From positions 2,976,001 through 3,040,000 of the forward strand of contig CP014761.1 of NCBI GenBank assembly GCA_001647635.1: DNA of 64,000 bases, read 5' to 3'. The notes under the pieces are model-generated. The model was given only the letters and a program-made list of their open reading frames with translations, did not search any database and was not told the origin of the DNA. This stretch comes from Leifsonia xyli. GTDB taxonomy: Bacteria > Actinomycetota > Actinomycetes > Actinomycetales > Microbacteriaceae. Of the stretch, positions 8,190 to 18,612 are shown piece by piece (position 1 is the stretch's first letter; every line of letters starts with the position of its first letter). The translations under genes and the position numbers were made by a program.

Positions 8190-9620
8190 ATGACCACAGC
8201 ATTTCTCGGGCGCCTCGCTGCCGCCGCGCCCGCCCCCACCCCGGCCCCTGAGCCGTCCGGCCCCGAGGGCCAGCTGATCTTCGCGGCCCTCGTCGGCATC
8301 GCGGTGATCGTCATCCTGATCACCTGGCTCAAGCTCCACCCGTTCCTCTCGCTGCTGCTCGGCTCGCTCGTCGCAGGCCTCGCGGCGGGCATGGCGGCCG
8401 ACAAGGCCATCGCCAGCTTCATCACCGGCTTCGGCAGCACCATGGGCAGCGTCGGCGTACTCATCGGCCTCGGCGCGATGTACGGCAAGCTGCTCGCCGA
8501 CTCCGGCGGCGCCGACCGGATCGTCGACACCCTCGTGTCCCGCACCAGCGCCCGCCTGCTCCCGTGGACCATGGGCGCGGTCGGCGCGATCATCGGCCTG
8601 CCGATGTTCTTCGAGGTCGGCCTCGTGCTGCTGATGCCCGTCATCATCCTGGTGACCCGCCGCTCCGGCCTGCCGCTCATGCGCATCGCACTGCCGACGC
8701 TGGCGGGTCTCTCGGCGATGCACGGCCTCGTCCCGCCGCACCCGGGTCCGCTGGTCGCCATCGGCGCGCTCGGCGCCAACCTCGGACTGACCCTGGCGTT
8801 CGGCGTGATCGTCGCCATCCCGGCCATCGCGATCGCCGGCCCGCTGTTCAGTCGTGTCGCGGCGAAGTGGGTGCCGGCCGGCGTTCCCGCGCTGTTCGTC
8901 GCCGACGAGGCGGGGACGGCGGGCGCTCGCCGCCGGCCGTCGTTCGCCGCCGCGCTCATCAGCATCCTGCTGCCGGTCGTCCTCATGCTGGGCAAGGCGG
9001 TCGCCGACATCGTGACACCGGCGGACGCCGCACCCGTGTGGAAGGTCGTGCTCGACTTCCTCGGCACCCCCGTCATCGCGCTGACCGTCGCCGTGCTGGC
9101 CGGTCTGCTCCTGCTCGGCGTGGGCGGCGGGATGGACCGCAAGGCGATGCAGACCAGCCTGAGCGCGTCCCTCCCTCCCATCGCCGGCATCCTGCTCATC
9201 GTCGGCGCGGGCGGCGGCTTCAAGCAGGTGCTGGTCGACACCGGCATCGGTCAGGTCATCGCCGGATGGGCGACGGGCGCGAGCGGGATCGTGGTGCTGC
9301 TCCTCGCCTGGACGGTCGCGGCCCTCATCCGCGTCGCCACCGGCTCGGCGACCGTCGCGACGGTGACCGCGGCCGGCATCCTCCTGCCGCTCACCGCGCA
9401 CCTGTCGACTCCGATGGTCTCGCTCATGGTGCTGGCGATCGGCGCGGGCTCGGTCTTCCTCTCGCACGTCAACGACGCCGGCTTCTGGCTGGTGAAGGAG
9501 TACCTGGGCCTCAGCATCCCGCAGACGCTGAAGAGCTGGACGGTGCTGGAGTGTCTGATCTCGGTCGTCGGCCTGGCCGGCGTCCTCATCGTGAGCCTGT
9601 TCGTCGGCGGACTCGGATGA
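8190..9620 (+). CDS. gntP: GntP-family gluconate:H+ symporter
   Basis: The 476-residue protein has 12-14 hydrophobic helices. It carries GntP-family signatures such as HGLVPPHPGP (genomic ~8720-8750), HVNDAGFWLVKEY near residues 426-438 and TGSATVA near 385-391. It imports gluconate or related sugar acids. ATG 8190 is preferred over the GTG at 8151 because the latter overlaps the -10 element (8147-8152). AAGGA lies seven bases before the ATG. The stop codon overlaps the gntK start in ATGA, so uptake and phosphorylation are translationally coupled. The N-terminus has an unusual Ala/Pro-rich stretch before helix 1. Confidence 0.93.
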   Translation: MTTAFLGRLAAAAPAPTPAPEPSGPEGQLIFAALVGIAVIVILITWLKLHPFLSLLLGSLVAGLAAGMAADKAIASFITGFGSTMGSVGVLIGLGAMYGKLLADSGGADRIVDTLVSRTSARLLPWTMGAVGAIIGLPMFFEVGLVLLMPVIILVTRRSGLPLMRIALPTLAGLSAMHGLVPPHPGPLVAIGALGANLGLTLAFGVIVAIPAIAIAGPLFSRVAAKWVPAGVPALFVADEAGTAGARRRPSFAAALISILLPVVLMLGKAVADIVTPADAAPVWKVVLDFLGTPVIALTVAVLAGLLLLGVGGGMDRKAMQTSLSASLPPIAGILLIVGAGGGFKQVLVDTGIGQVIAGWATGASGIVVLLLAWTVAALIRVATGSATVATVTAAGILLPLTAHLSTPMVSLMVLAIGAGSVFLSHVNDAGFWLVKEYLGLSIPQTLKSWTVLECLISVVGLAGVLIVSLFVGGLG

Positions 9621-10102
9621 CCCCGGTGCGCGCGGTCGTCGTAATGGGCGTCGCGGGGTGCGGCAAGTCGACGGTCGCCGCCCTGCTCGCCGCACGTCTG
9701 GGATGGGAGTTGCTGGAGGGCGACGCCCTGCACCCGGCGGCGAACATCGAGCGGATGGGCGCGGGGATCCCGCTCACCGACGAGGACCGCGCGCCCTGGC
9801 TCGCCGCCATCGCCTCCTGGATGGGCGAGCGGCGGCCGGTCGTCGTCGCCTGCTCGGCGCTCACCCGCCGCTACCGCGACGTGCTCCGGGCGGACGACGT
9901 GCTGTTCGTGCACCTCACCGGCTCGCCGGAGCTGCTCGGGGATCGGCTGGCCGCGCGCGAGCACCACTTCATGAAGGCGGGCATGCTGCAGAGCCAGCTG
10001 GCCCTGCTGGAGCCGCCGGCGCACGACGAACGCCACCTGACGCTCGACATCGACGCGCCGCCGGCTGAGCTGGCCGACCGGGTGGCGGCGGCGCTGGCCT
10101 GA
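9617..10102 (+). CDS. gntK: Gluconokinase
   Basis: The 161-residue P-loop kinase has Walker A GVAGCGKST at residues 11-19 and the carbohydrate-kinase features LEGDALHP and REHHFMKAGMLQSQLALLE, as in E. coli GntK/IdnK. It phosphorylates gluconate to 6-phosphogluconate with ATP, feeding the oxidative pentose phosphate pathway. It overlaps gntP by four bases (ATGA at 9617-9620). It is followed by a large palindrome shared with the convergent xylB gene. Length and motifs are typical and complete. Confidence 0.95.
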   Translation: MTPVRAVVVMGVAGCGKSTVAALLAARLGWELLEGDALHPAANIERMGAGIPLTDEDRAPWLAAIASWMGERRPVVVACSALTRRYRDVLRADDVLFVHLTGSPELLGDRLAAREHHFMKAGMLQSQLALLEPPAHDERHLTLDIDAPPAELADRVAAALA

Positions 10103-10128
10103 TCCGCGCCGACCGCGCCGCCCGCCGT

Positions 10129-10186
10129 CGAGTACACGAAGAGTGCACGCGACGGCGGCGTGTCGCGTGCACTCTTCGTGTACTCG
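10129..10186. terminator. 25-bp perfect palindrome between gntK and xylB
   Basis: The arm at 10129-10153 is exactly complementary to the arm at 10162-10186, with an 8-base loop (ggcggcgt). It occupies the gap between the convergent stop codons of gntK (10102) and xylB (10196). This suits a bidirectional terminator, although there is no T-tract on either side. Confidence 0.6.
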
Positions 10187-10195
10187 GCAGGGGAA

Positions 10196-11625
10196 TCAGG
10201 GGCGGGCTGCGGCGTACTGCTCGCGGATGACCGGGCGCGTGTCGACAGGCAGCGTCGCGGCGGTATCGACCGTCCAGGACGGGCGGGTGCCGGTCAGCGC
10301 CCAGGCGGCCTGCACCGCTCCGCCGTCGGCGACGTACTCGCCGGGGGACGGCACCTCGACCGGCGCATCGAAGACCTGCGCGGCGACCTGGGCGACAGCC
10401 GGGTTCTGCGCGGCGCCGCCGATCAGCAGGATGCGGCGCTCGCGCACCCCGACGGACCGCACGGCGTCGAGGCCATCGGCGAGGCCGCACAGCATCCCCT
10501 CGATCGCGGCGCGGGCCAGGTTCGCGGGGTGGTCGACGCCAGGGTGAGGCCGTGGACGCTCGCTTTCGCGTCCGGCAGGTTCGGCGTGCGCTCGCCCTCG
10601 AAATACGGCACGAGCACGACGCCGCCGGAGCCGGGCTCCGCGGTCAGCGCCAGCTCGGCGAGCCGGTCGAAGTCGACGGACAGGAGGCCGGCGATCGAGC
10701 CGAGCACGCGCGCGGCGTTGAGGGTCGCGATCAGCGGGAGGGACACTCCGGAGGCGTCGGCGAAGCCGGCGACGGTGCCAGAGGGGTCGGCGACCGGCTG
10801 CTCGGTCACGGCGAAGACGGTGCCGGAGGTGCCGATCGAGACGACCACGTCGCCTTCCGCCGCGCCGAGTCCGAGGGCGGCGCCCGCGTTGTCACCGGCG
10901 CCGGGGCCGACGAGCGCACCCGACGGCGTACGGCCGGCGGACTCCGACGGTCCCAGCACGCGGGGGAGCACCACGGCGTCTCCGTCACCCGACCCGGCCT
11001 CGCGGCCCGGCCGCCCGAGCGCCCGCTCGAACAGGTCGAGGTCGTACGTCCCGGTCGCCGCGCCCCAGTACGCCGTGCCGCTCGCGTCCGAGCGGTCGGT
11101 GGTCAGCGCCTCCAGGTCCGGACCGAGCTCGCTCTCGCCCGCCGGACCGTAGCCGCGCAGGCGCCAGGTCAGCCAGTCGTGCGGGAGCGCGACCGCGGCG
11201 ACCCGCGCCGCGTTCTCGGGCTCCGCATCCCGCAGCCAGCGCAGCTTGGTCGCGGTGAAGGAGGCGACCGGCACGACGCCGACCCGGCGCGCGTACTCGT
11301 CCGCGCCGACCTCGTCGATCAGGTCGCGGGCGGCCTGCGCCGAGCGGGTGTCGTTCCAGAGCAGGGCGTCGCGGATGACGCGGCCCTCCGCATCCAGGGC
11401 GACCATGCCGTGCTGCTGGCCGGCGATCGAGATCGCGTCCACGTCGTCCATGCCGGCCGCCGCGGCGAGGGCCTCCTGGAGCGCCGACCACCACGCGGCC
11501 GGGTCGACCTCGGTGCCGTCGGGATGCGCCGCGCGCCCCGAGCGCACGAGCGCGCCCGTCTCGAGGTCGCGCACGACCACCTTGCAGCTCTGGGTCGACG
11601 AGTCGACTCCCGCAACCAGCGTCAT
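10196..11625 (-). pseudogene. xylB: Xylulokinase, frameshifted
   Basis: Read from ATG 11625 (SD GGAAGGAAG), the protein starts [20 protein letters not shown], the FGGY-kinase N-terminus, and runs normally for ~365 residues through [14 protein letters not shown]. At GGGG 10526-10529 (CCCC on the coding strand) the frame breaks. The rest of the kinase, including [17 protein letters not shown], continues in another frame to a stop at 10196. One extra C in that run restores a 476-residue xylulokinase of normal length ([15 protein letters not shown]). It would phosphorylate xylulose from XylA. Either a real mutation or a homopolymer miscall; family identity is certain. Confidence 0.9.
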
Positions 11626-11658
11626 TCGCTGTCTCTTCCTTCCACGGGTCGAACAAGT

Positions 11659-11714
11659 GAAGTGCACGTCGTTGCGGCCGACACGCCGGTCGGATGCGCA
11701 ACGACGTGCACTTC
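11659..11714. terminator. 18-bp perfect palindrome with inner stem between xylA and xylB
   Basis: Arms 11659-11676 and 11697-11714 are exact reverse complements. A further 5-bp stem (CCGAC/GTCGG) lies inside the loop. The element falls between the xylA stop and the xylB start on the same strand. It could be a partial terminator or mRNA-processing hairpin setting xylA expression above xylB. Confidence 0.5.
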
Positions 11715-11730
11715 GAGGGGGTTCAGCGGG

Positions 11731-12921
11731 TCAGCGCGCGCCGAGGAGGTGCTCGAGGGCCAGCTGCTGCAGGCGGACGAAGCCGAAGCCCTTGCCGCCG
11801 AAGTAGGCGCTCGGGTCGAAGTCCTCGTAGGCGCTGCGGTCGGAGAGCAGGTCGTCGTACGACTCGCCGTCGCCGAGGGTCGGACGCGACAACTCGATCA
11901 CGCGCGACGCCTCCAGCTGCTCCTGCACCTCGGGGTCGGCGCGGAACGCCTGCGCGCGCTCCTTGAGCAGCAGGTAGGTGCGCATGTTCGCGGCCGCCGA
12001 GTCCCAGACGCCGGTGATGTCCTCGGTGCGGGACGGCTTGTAGTCGAAGTGGCGCGGGCCGTCGTAGGCCGGGCCGCCATCCGGGCCGCCGTTCTCGAGC
12101 AGGTCGACCAGGGCGAAGGCGTTCTGCAGGTCGCCGTGACCGAAGACGAGGTCCTGGTCGTACTTGATGCCGCGCTGCCCGTTGAGGTCGATGTGGTAGA
12201 GCTTGCCGTGGTACAGGGCCTGGGCGATGCCGGCGGCGAAGTTGAGGCCCGCCATCTGCTCGTGGCCGACCTCGGGGTTGAGGCCGACGAGCTCGGGGCG
12301 CTCCAGCGAGTTGATGAACGCCAGCGCGTGGCCCACGGTCGGGAGCAGGATGTCGCCGCGCGGCTCGTTCGGCTTCGGCTCGATGGCGAAGCGGATGTCA
12401 TAGCCCTTGTCGGTGACGTAGTCGCCGAGCAGGTTGACGGCCTCGCGGTAGCGCTCGAGCGCGGCGCGGATGTCCTTCGCCGCGTCGTACTCGGCGCCCT
12501 CGCGGCCGCCCCACATGACGAACGTCTTGGCGCCGAGCTCGGCCGCCAGGTCGAGGTTGCGCAGCACCTTGCGGAGCGCGAAGCGGCGCACGGCGCGGTC
12601 GTTGGAGGTGAAGCCGCCGTCCTTGAAGACCGGGGCCGAGAACAGGTTGGTGGTCACCATCGGCACGATGATGCCGGTGTCGGCGAGGGCCTGCTTGAGG
12701 CGGTCGATCTGCTTCTGGCGCTCGGCGTCGGTCGAGCCGAAGGCGAAGAGGTCGTCGTCGTGGAAGGTGAGGCCGTAGGCGCCGAGCTCGTCGAGCTTGT
12801 GCACCGCCTCGACCACGTCGAGCTGGGGGCGGGTGGGCCCGCCGAACGGGTCGGTGCCGTTGTAGCCGATGGTCCACAGACCGAACGAGAACTTGTCGGC
12901 GCGGGTGGGGGTGAGGCTCAT
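11731..12921 (-). CDS. xylA: Xylose isomerase, actinomycete type
   Basis: The 396-residue TIM barrel shows the group I active-site landmarks: [10 protein letters not shown] (catalytic His and Asp), [13 protein letters not shown] (metal-binding Glu and Lys) and [14 protein letters not shown]. It converts D-xylose to D-xylulose. Start ATG 12921 has GAAGGAA seven bases before it; an upstream in-frame extension would run across the promoter and is rejected. It has its own -10-like TATAAG (12965-12970), so it can be transcribed independently of the GH3 gene. It is followed by a hairpin and xylB. Confidence 0.96.
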   Translation of the reverse strand: MSLTPTRADKFSFGLWTIGYNGTDPFGGPTRPQLDVVEAVHKLDELGAYGLTFHDDDLFAFGSTDAERQKQIDRLKQALADTGIIVPMVTTNLFSAPVFKDGGFTSNDRAVRRFALRKVLRNLDLAAELGAKTFVMWGGREGAEYDAAKDIRAALERYREAVNLLGDYVTDKGYDIRFAIEPKPNEPRGDILLPTVGHALAFINSLERPELVGLNPEVGHEQMAGLNFAAGIAQALYHGKLYHIDLNGQRGIKYDQDLVFGHGDLQNAFALVDLLENGGPDGGPAYDGPRHFDYKPSRTEDITGVWDSAAANMRTYLLLKERAQAFRADPEVQEQLEASRVIELSRPTLGDGESYDDLLSDRSAYEDFDPSAYFGGKGFGFVRLQQLALEHLLGAR

Positions 12922-12953
12922 GGATGTTCCTTCAGCGTCGTCGGTGATTTGTT

Positions 12954-12970
12954 GTTTCAATAAACTTATA
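12954..12970 (-). promoter_or_regulatory. xylA -10 element with abutting inverted repeat
   Basis: On the minus strand TATAAG (12970-12965) is directly followed by the inverted repeat GTTTATTGAAAC (12965-12954). No good -35 is visible. An AT-rich repeat touching the -10 is a likely repressor site, and the GTTT/AAAC ends recall ROK-type XylR sites. The cognate regulator is not identified. Confidence 0.45.
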
Positions 12971-13003
12971 CCGCACCGAGGCGCTCGGCGCGAGGGGAAA
13001 CGC

Positions 13004-15310
13004 TCAGACGGCACCCACGGTAGCCGTCTCGGCCTCCGACGTCACCAGGCGGGCGTCCGCGGCGGTGACCTCGTGCACCGGGCCGGCGATCGTCAGTGCG
13101 GCCGCGGTCTCGCGGACGTCGCACGACGGTCCGACCCACAGTTCCACAGCGCCCGGCTCGACGATGCGGCGGAACGACGGGTCCGAGAACGCGAGACGTC
13201 TCGTCGGCACGGCGAACCGCACCACCGCCTCCTCGCCCGGCTGGAGCTCGATGCGGTGGTAGCCGAGCAGCTGCGCCACCGGACGCGTCACGCTCGCGTG
13301 CACATCGCGGGCGTACAGCTGGACGAGGTCGGTCGCGGCGCGGTCTCCGGTGTTCCGGACGCGCACGCTCGCGGTGAACGTGCCGCCGGCGGCGACCTCC
13401 GCGTCCACGGTCAGCTCGGACCGCTCGAACGTCGTGTACGACAGCCCGTGCCCGAACGGCAGCACCGGGGTGCTGTCGGCGCTCGTGATCTCGTTCGGTC
13501 CGCCCAGGATCGGGTGGAGGTACGAGTACGGCTGCGCGCCCGCCGAGCGGGGGAGCGAGACCGGCAGGTGTCCGGAGGGTGCGACCCGGCCGGAGAGCAC
13601 CGCGGCGATCGCCCGCCCGCCCTCCTCGCCCGGGAAAAATGCCTGCATTACGGCTGCAGGGGCCGTCACGCCCTCGATCGCCCAGCCGATCGCGTACGGA
13701 CGGCCGGAGAGCACGACCAGCACGACCGGGGTGCCGGTCGCGACGACCCGCTCCACGAGCTCGCGCTGGATGCCCGGGAGCTCCAGGCTCTCGACGTCAT
13801 TGCCCTCGCCGACCGTCCCGCGACCGAAGAGTCCCGCACGGTCGCCGACGACCACGACGGCGACCTCCGCTGCGCTCGCCGCGGCCACGGCGGCCGGGAT
13901 GCCCGAGCGATCGTCCCCCTCCACGTCGCAGCCGCGCTCGTGCACGACGTCAGCTCCGTCGAACTCGCCGCGCAGCGCCTCCAGCACCGACGGCAGCTCG
14001 AAGCCGAGCGGCACCTCCGGGTGGTGCGCGAGCACGTGGTTCGCGAACGAGTAGCACCCCATCAGGGCCTCGGGTGCGTCGGCGTTCGGGCCGAGCACCG
14101 CGATCCGGCGGGGAGACGACGCCGGTGGCAACGTGCCGTCGTTGGTGAGCAGCACCAGCGACTCCTCGGCCAGGCGGAGCGCCACCTCGCGGTGCGCGGG
14201 CGTGTCCAGGTCGATCGCGGTCGGCGGCGTGTCGAAGGTCTCGTCGAGCAGCCCGAGCTCCTCCTTCTGGGCCAGCACGCGCAGCACGGCGCGGTCGACG
14301 AGCGCCTCGTCGGTCTTCCCCGAGCGGATGCGCTCCAGCAGCGGCCCGAGGAACGCGTCGCCGGTCGGCAGCTCAACGTCGATCCCGGCGGCGAGGGCCA
14401 GCGCGGCCGCCTCGCCGAGGTCGGCGGCGACGCCGTGCATGGTGTGCAAGAAGGCGACCGAGAAGTAGTCGGAGACCACCGTCCCGTCGAAGCCCCACTC
14501 ATCGCGGAGGATCCGCGTGAGGTACTCGGGCGAGGCGCCGACGGGGACCCCGTCGATCTCGGCGTACGAGTTCATGACCGATCGCACCCCGCCATCCCGC
14601 ACCGCCATCTCGAACGGCTGCAGGAGCGTGTCGCGCACCTCGCGGGGACCGGCGTGCACCGGCGCGTGGTTGCGCCCGGCCTGCGACGCCGAGTAGCCGA
14701 CGAAGTGCTTCAGCGTCGCGTGGACGCCCGCGCCCTGCAGGCCGCGCACATAGGCGGTGCCGAGCGTTCCGACGACGTACGGATCCTCGGCGATGCACTC
14801 GTCCACCCGGCCCCAGCGCGGGTCGCGGATGACATCGAGCACGGGCGCGAGGCCCTGGTGGATGCCGAGCTCGCGCATCGACAGGCCGATCAGCCCGGCC
14901 ATCTCCTCCACCAGCTCGGGGTCGAAGGACGCACCCCACGCCAGCGGCGTCGGGAACGTCGCCGCCTTCCATGCCGCGAGCCCGGTGAGGCACTCCTCGT
15001 GCACCAGCGCGGGGATGCCCAGCCGGGTCTCCTCCTTCAGCCGGCGCTGCTCCGACCACAGCCAGGCGGCGCGCTCGGCAGGGTCGACCGGTCGGGTGCC
15101 GTAGACGCGGGTGAGCTGGCCGAGGCCGTGCTCGGTGGCGTCCGCGTAGGCGCCGGGGTTGCCCATCTCGCCGGCCATCGGCGCGACCAGCTCGTCGCCC
15201 TTGTCGACCCAGTACCCGACGAGCTGCGCGAGCTTCTCCTCGAGGGTCATCTCGGCGAGCAGCGCGCGCACCCGCTCGGAGGGCGCAGAGGGATGGAGGG
15301 ATTCGGTCAT
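13004..15310 (-). CDS. Glycoside hydrolase family 3 beta-glycosidase
   Basis: The 768-residue protein has the GH3 N-terminal barrel (residues ~20-340), the C-terminal alpha/beta sandwich (~390-600) and a fibronectin-III-like tail. The nucleophile motif [14 protein letters not shown] (Asp of SDY) is near residue 275, and KHFVGYSAS matches the KHF substrate-contact motif. There is no signal peptide, so it probably cleaves imported oligosaccharides in the cytoplasm. Between sugar permeases and xylA, beta-xylosidase is the most likely activity; beta-glucosidase remains possible. ATG 15310 is preferred over GTG 15322, though neither has a strong ribosome site. Confidence 0.9.
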   Translation of the reverse strand: MTESLHPSAPSERVRALLAEMTLEEKLAQLVGYWVDKGDELVAPMAGEMGNPGAYADATEHGLGQLTRVYGTRPVDPAERAAWLWSEQRRLKEETRLGIPALVHEECLTGLAAWKAATFPTPLAWGASFDPELVEEMAGLIGLSMRELGIHQGLAPVLDVIRDPRWGRVDECIAEDPYVVGTLGTAYVRGLQGAGVHATLKHFVGYSASQAGRNHAPVHAGPREVRDTLLQPFEMAVRDGGVRSVMNSYAEIDGVPVGASPEYLTRILRDEWGFDGTVVSDYFSVAFLHTMHGVAADLGEAAALALAAGIDVELPTGDAFLGPLLERIRSGKTDEALVDRAVLRVLAQKEELGLLDETFDTPPTAIDLDTPAHREVALRLAEESLVLLTNDGTLPPASSPRRIAVLGPNADAPEALMGCYSFANHVLAHHPEVPLGFELPSVLEALRGEFDGADVVHERGCDVEGDDRSGIPAAVAAASAAEVAVVVVGDRAGLFGRGTVGEGNDVESLELPGIQRELVERVVATGTPVVLVVLSGRPYAIGWAIEGVTAPAAVMQAFFPGEEGGRAIAAVLSGRVAPSGHLPVSLPRSAGAQPYSYLHPILGGPNEITSADSTPVLPFGHGLSYTTFERSELTVDAEVAAGGTFTASVRVRNTGDRAATDLVQLYARDVHASVTRPVAQLLGYHRIELQPGEEAVVRFAVPTRRLAFSDPSFRRIVEPGAVELWVGPSCDVRETAAALTIAGPVHEVTAADARLVTSEAETATVGAV

Positions 15311-15342
15311 GTCGGATCTCACTTCTTGAGCAGAGCGGGCGA

Positions 15343-16224
15343 TCAGCCCTTGACGGCGCCGGTCAGACCGCCGACGATGCGGCGTTCGAACAGGCTGAAG
15401 AACACCAGCGCCGGAATCATGGACAGCGACGTGAAGGCGAGGACCTTCGCCGTGTCCTGCGAGTACTGCGACGAGAACGCCTGCACTCCCAGCGGCAGGG
15501 TGAACGTCGCTTCGTTGTTGAGGAGGAAGAGCGGCAGCAGGTAGCTGTTCCAGCTCGCGATGAACGCCAGGATGCCGACGGTGATCACGCCCGGCAGGGA
15601 GAGCCGGAGCACCATCCGCCAGAAGAAGCCGAGCCTGCTGCAGCCGTCGATGAACGCGGCCTCCTCGATCTCGTCCGGGATGGCCCGCAGGAACGGCACC
15701 AGGATGATGATCGTCGTCGGCAGGGCGAACGCGATCTGCGGCAGGATGACGCCGCCGAGCGAGTTCATCAGGCCGATGTTGCGCACCACGATGTAGAGCG
15801 GGGTGATCGCGACCGTGATGGGGAACATCAGGCCCGCGGCGAACAGGGCGTAGAGGAACCCGCGCCCGCGGAACTTGTAGCGCGCCAGCACGTAGCTCGC
15901 CGCCAGGCCGAGCACGATCACGCCGAAGGTGGTCGCCAGCGCGACGATCGTCGAGTTGCCGACCTCCTGCCAGAACGTGCTGCCGCTGAGGACGCTCAGG
16001 TAGTTCTGGACGTTCCAGGGGTTCGGGAACCCGGCGGGGTCGACCGTGATCTGCGAGTTGGTGCGGAAGCCGCCGAGCACGATGTACGCGATCGGCACGA
16101 GCATCAGGGCGATGACGACGAGCGCCACGAAGTAGATGATCGGCGAGCCCCAGGGGAGGCCCTTCTCCTTGCGCCGGGTCGTGCCCGGGAGCGTGGGCTC
16201 GGGAGTGGCGGTGAGGGTCGTCAT
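15343..16224 (-). CDS. ABC sugar transporter permease, MalG type
   Basis: The 293-residue inner-membrane protein has six helices and the EAA loop (EEAAFIDGCSRLGFFWRMVLRLSLPG), which docks the ATPase. It is the second permease of a CUT1 importer with the gene just upstream, which it overlaps in ATGA at 16221-16224. No ATPase gene is present here; CUT1 systems in actinobacteria often share one MsiK-like ATPase encoded elsewhere. Coupled translation with the upstream gene would be affected by that gene's premature stop. Confidence 0.92.
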   Translation of the reverse strand: MTTLTATPEPTLPGTTRRKEKGLPWGSPIIYFVALVVIALMLVPIAYIVLGGFRTNSQITVDPAGFPNPWNVQNYLSVLSGSTFWQEVGNSTIVALATTFGVIVLGLAASYVLARYKFRGRGFLYALFAAGLMFPITVAITPLYIVVRNIGLMNSLGGVILPQIAFALPTTIIILVPFLRAIPDEIEEAAFIDGCSRLGFFWRMVLRLSLPGVITVGILAFIASWNSYLLPLFLLNNEATFTLPLGVQAFSSQYSQDTAKVLAFTSLSMIPALVFFSLFERRIVGGLTGAVKG

Positions 16225-17267
16225 CGTCCCTTCCTTTCTGCGCGCTGCGCCTTCCGGCTGTCGCCGGTGAGGGCGCCCGCGGTGTCGCGCCGGAGCACGA
16301 ACCGCTGGTAGACGAGTGCGACGATGAGCGAGATCAGGAAGATCACGACGGCGACGGCGTTGCCGTAGCCGAAGTTGCCCGCATTGCGGCCGTTCGCGAC
16401 CATGTACGTCGCCATAGTGGAGGTGCCGGCCGTCGATGCGACGTACTGGCCCCAGATGATTTAGACGAGGTCGAACAGCTGCAGCGCCCCGATGATCGAC
16501 AGGAACGCCCAGATGCGGAGCGTCGGGCCGAGCAGCGGCAGCGTGATGCGCCGCTGGATCTGCCAGTACGACGCGCCGTCCAGCGCAGCCGCCTCGTACA
16601 GCTCCTCCGGGATGCCCTGGAGGCCGGCGAGGAAGAGGATGACGGCGAAGCCGACGTACTTCCAGGTCAGGATGCCCATCAGGGTCCAGATCGCGAGGCT
16701 CGGGTCGGAGAGCCAGTCGTGGACGAGGGCGTCGAGGCCGAGGTTCTTGAGCATGCCGTTGAGCGCGCCGTTGGTGGCGAGCATCAGGCTCCAGCCCGTG
16801 CCGACCACGACCTCGGCGATCACGTAGGGCACGAAGATCAGGACGCGGATGATCGACTGGCCGCGCATCTTGCGGTTGAGCAGCAGCGCCAGCAGGATCG
16901 CGATCGGACCCTGCAGCACGATCGACATCACGACGATGAATGCGTTGTGCGCCAGCGCCTGCTGGAACGCCGAGTCGGTGAGGATCGTGATGTAGTTCTG
17001 AAGGCCGACGAAGTCGGTCGGGGTCCCGTAGCCCGCCCAGCGGAAGAAGCCGTAGTAGGCCGCCATCACGACCGGGGCGATCACGAAGCCCAGGAAGACG
17101 ATGACCGCGGGTCCGGCCAGGAGAGCGATCTCCAGGCGTCCGGACCAGCGGCCCTTGCGGGGGCGGCGCCGGCGCGACGGGGGCGACGCGATCGCGTCGC
17201 CCCCGCCGTGCTGCGCGAGACCCGCGGCCGGCTCGAGGCCGGTGGTGTTCTCGCGGATGTCAGTCAC
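16221..17267 (-). pseudogene. ABC sugar transporter permease, MalF type, with in-frame stop
   Basis: From ATG 17267 the protein reads as a normal CUT1 permease, including the EAA loop (ELYEAAALDGASYWQIQRRITLP), up to LQLFDLV. It then meets TAA at 16463-16461, codon 269. The same frame continues without a break for 79 more codons (IIWGQYVASTAG...MATYMV, then a last helix), ending at 16221 in ATGA overlap with the MalG-type gene. The expected 348-residue protein would lose its final helix. Homologues usually have Trp or Tyr here. This is a substitution-type nonsense codon, unlike the homopolymer frameshifts elsewhere in the window. Confidence 0.9.
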
Positions 17268-17280
17268 GAGCTAACCTGCC

Positions 17281-18570
17281 TCAGCCCTTCTTCGCCGCGT
17301 CGTTGGCCGCCTGGATGAGCTGCTTCGGGTCGCTCTTACCGGCGAGCATGTCCACGACCGCGACGTTCAGCGCGTTGCCGACGTTCTGGCCGAGGACGGT
17401 GTCGAGCCACTGCGAGACGTAGGGCGCCTTGTTGTAGGCGGCCAGCACATCCTTCAGGTAGGGCTCGGTGACGACCTTCTGGGCCTCCGAGTTCACCGGC
17501 GGGGCGTTGAAGGCCTTGTAGTAGGCCTCCTGCTGGTCCGTGGTGGCAACGAAGTTGAGGAAGTCGGCGCACTCCTTGGGGGCCTTGACCGAGCACGAGT
17601 ACCCGTCGACGCCGCCCATGATCGAGCCCGGCTCGCCCTTGCCGCCCGGAACCTCCGGGAACGGGTAGAAGCCGAGGTCCGGAAGAGGCTTCTGGTCGGG
17701 GGTGAGGGACGCGATCACGCCCGGGTCCCAGGCGCCCATGAGCTCCATGGCCGCCTTGTGGTTGGCGACGAGGCCGGCCGAGCTGCCCGCGCCCTGCTGG
17801 GCGGAGGTGGTGAGGAAGCCGTCGTTGAAGGGCTTGGTGTCGGAGAACTTCTGCAGGTCCTCCGCGGCCTTCAGCCAGCAGCCGTCCGAGAAGGACTTCG
17901 AGTCGGCGGTCTTCTCCATGGTGGAGCCGGCGCACTCGCGCAGCGCGAACCAGTAGAACCAGTGTGCGGCGGGCCAGGCGTCCTTCGCGCCGAGCGCGAT
18001 GGGGGCGACGCCGGTGCTCTTGAGCTTGGTCACGTCGTCGTTGAGGTCGCTGATCGTCTTCGGCGCGTCGGTGATGCCCGCGGCCTTGAACAGATCCTGG
18101 CTGTAGAACAGGCCGCCCGGGAGCACGGCGATGGGCATGGCCCACACCTTGTCCTGGTAGGTCTCGGCCTTGAACGAGCCCTCGGAGATGTTCTTCTTCG
18201 TGTCGGACGACACCTTGTCGGTGATGTCCATGAGCTGACCGGCGTTGACCATCGCCGCCATCTTGCCGCCGCCTCGCTGCAGGAAGATGTCGGGGGCGTC
18301 GCCGGAGTTCAGCGCGGTCTGGAGCTTGCCGTCGAGGTCTTCGTTCTGGATCGACTGGACCTTGATGGTGACGTTCGGGTTCTTCTTCTCGAAGGCCGCG
18401 ACGGCGTTCTTCCAGAACTCCTGGCCGGGGCCGGTGGTGGAGTTCTGCCAGAGGGTCATGTTGACCTTGCCGTTGCTGCTCGAGCTGTCGGAGCCTCCGC
18501 TGCACCCGGTGAGGGCGAGCGCGCCGGCCATCACGACGGCCGCTCCGGTGAGGAGCTTGGTGCCTTTCAT
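17281..18570 (-). CDS. Extracellular sugar-binding lipoprotein of an ABC importer
   Basis: The 429-residue family-1 solute-binding protein starts with a lipoprotein signal peptide (MKGTKLLTG, lipobox LTGC near residue 22) and a Ser/Gly linker. The mature fold matches CUT1 binding proteins (VNMTLWQNSTTGPGQEFW, AAMELMGAWDPGV). It would capture xylo-oligosaccharides or a related sugar outside the cell and deliver it to the two permeases downstream. The start is the ATG just before the signal peptide; an upstream in-frame extension would contain the promoter. Confidence 0.93.
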   Translation of the reverse strand: MKGTKLLTGAAVVMAGALALTGCSGGSDSSSSNGKVNMTLWQNSTTGPGQEFWKNAVAAFEKKNPNVTIKVQSIQNEDLDGKLQTALNSGDAPDIFLQRGGGKMAAMVNAGQLMDITDKVSSDTKKNISEGSFKAETYQDKVWAMPIAVLPGGLFYSQDLFKAAGITDAPKTISDLNDDVTKLKSTGVAPIALGAKDAWPAAHWFYWFALRECAGSTMEKTADSKSFSDGCWLKAAEDLQKFSDTKPFNDGFLTTSAQQGAGSSAGLVANHKAAMELMGAWDPGVIASLTPDQKPLPDLGFYPFPEVPGGKGEPGSIMGGVDGYSCSVKAPKECADFLNFVATTDQQEAYYKAFNAPPVNSEAQKVVTEPYLKDVLAAYNKAPYVSQWLDTVLGQNVGNALNVAVVDMLAGKSDPKQLIQAANDAAKKG

Positions 18571-18612
18571 GTGATTCCAACCTGTTCTCTTCGTTGAGGT
18601 GGGGACGACAGG

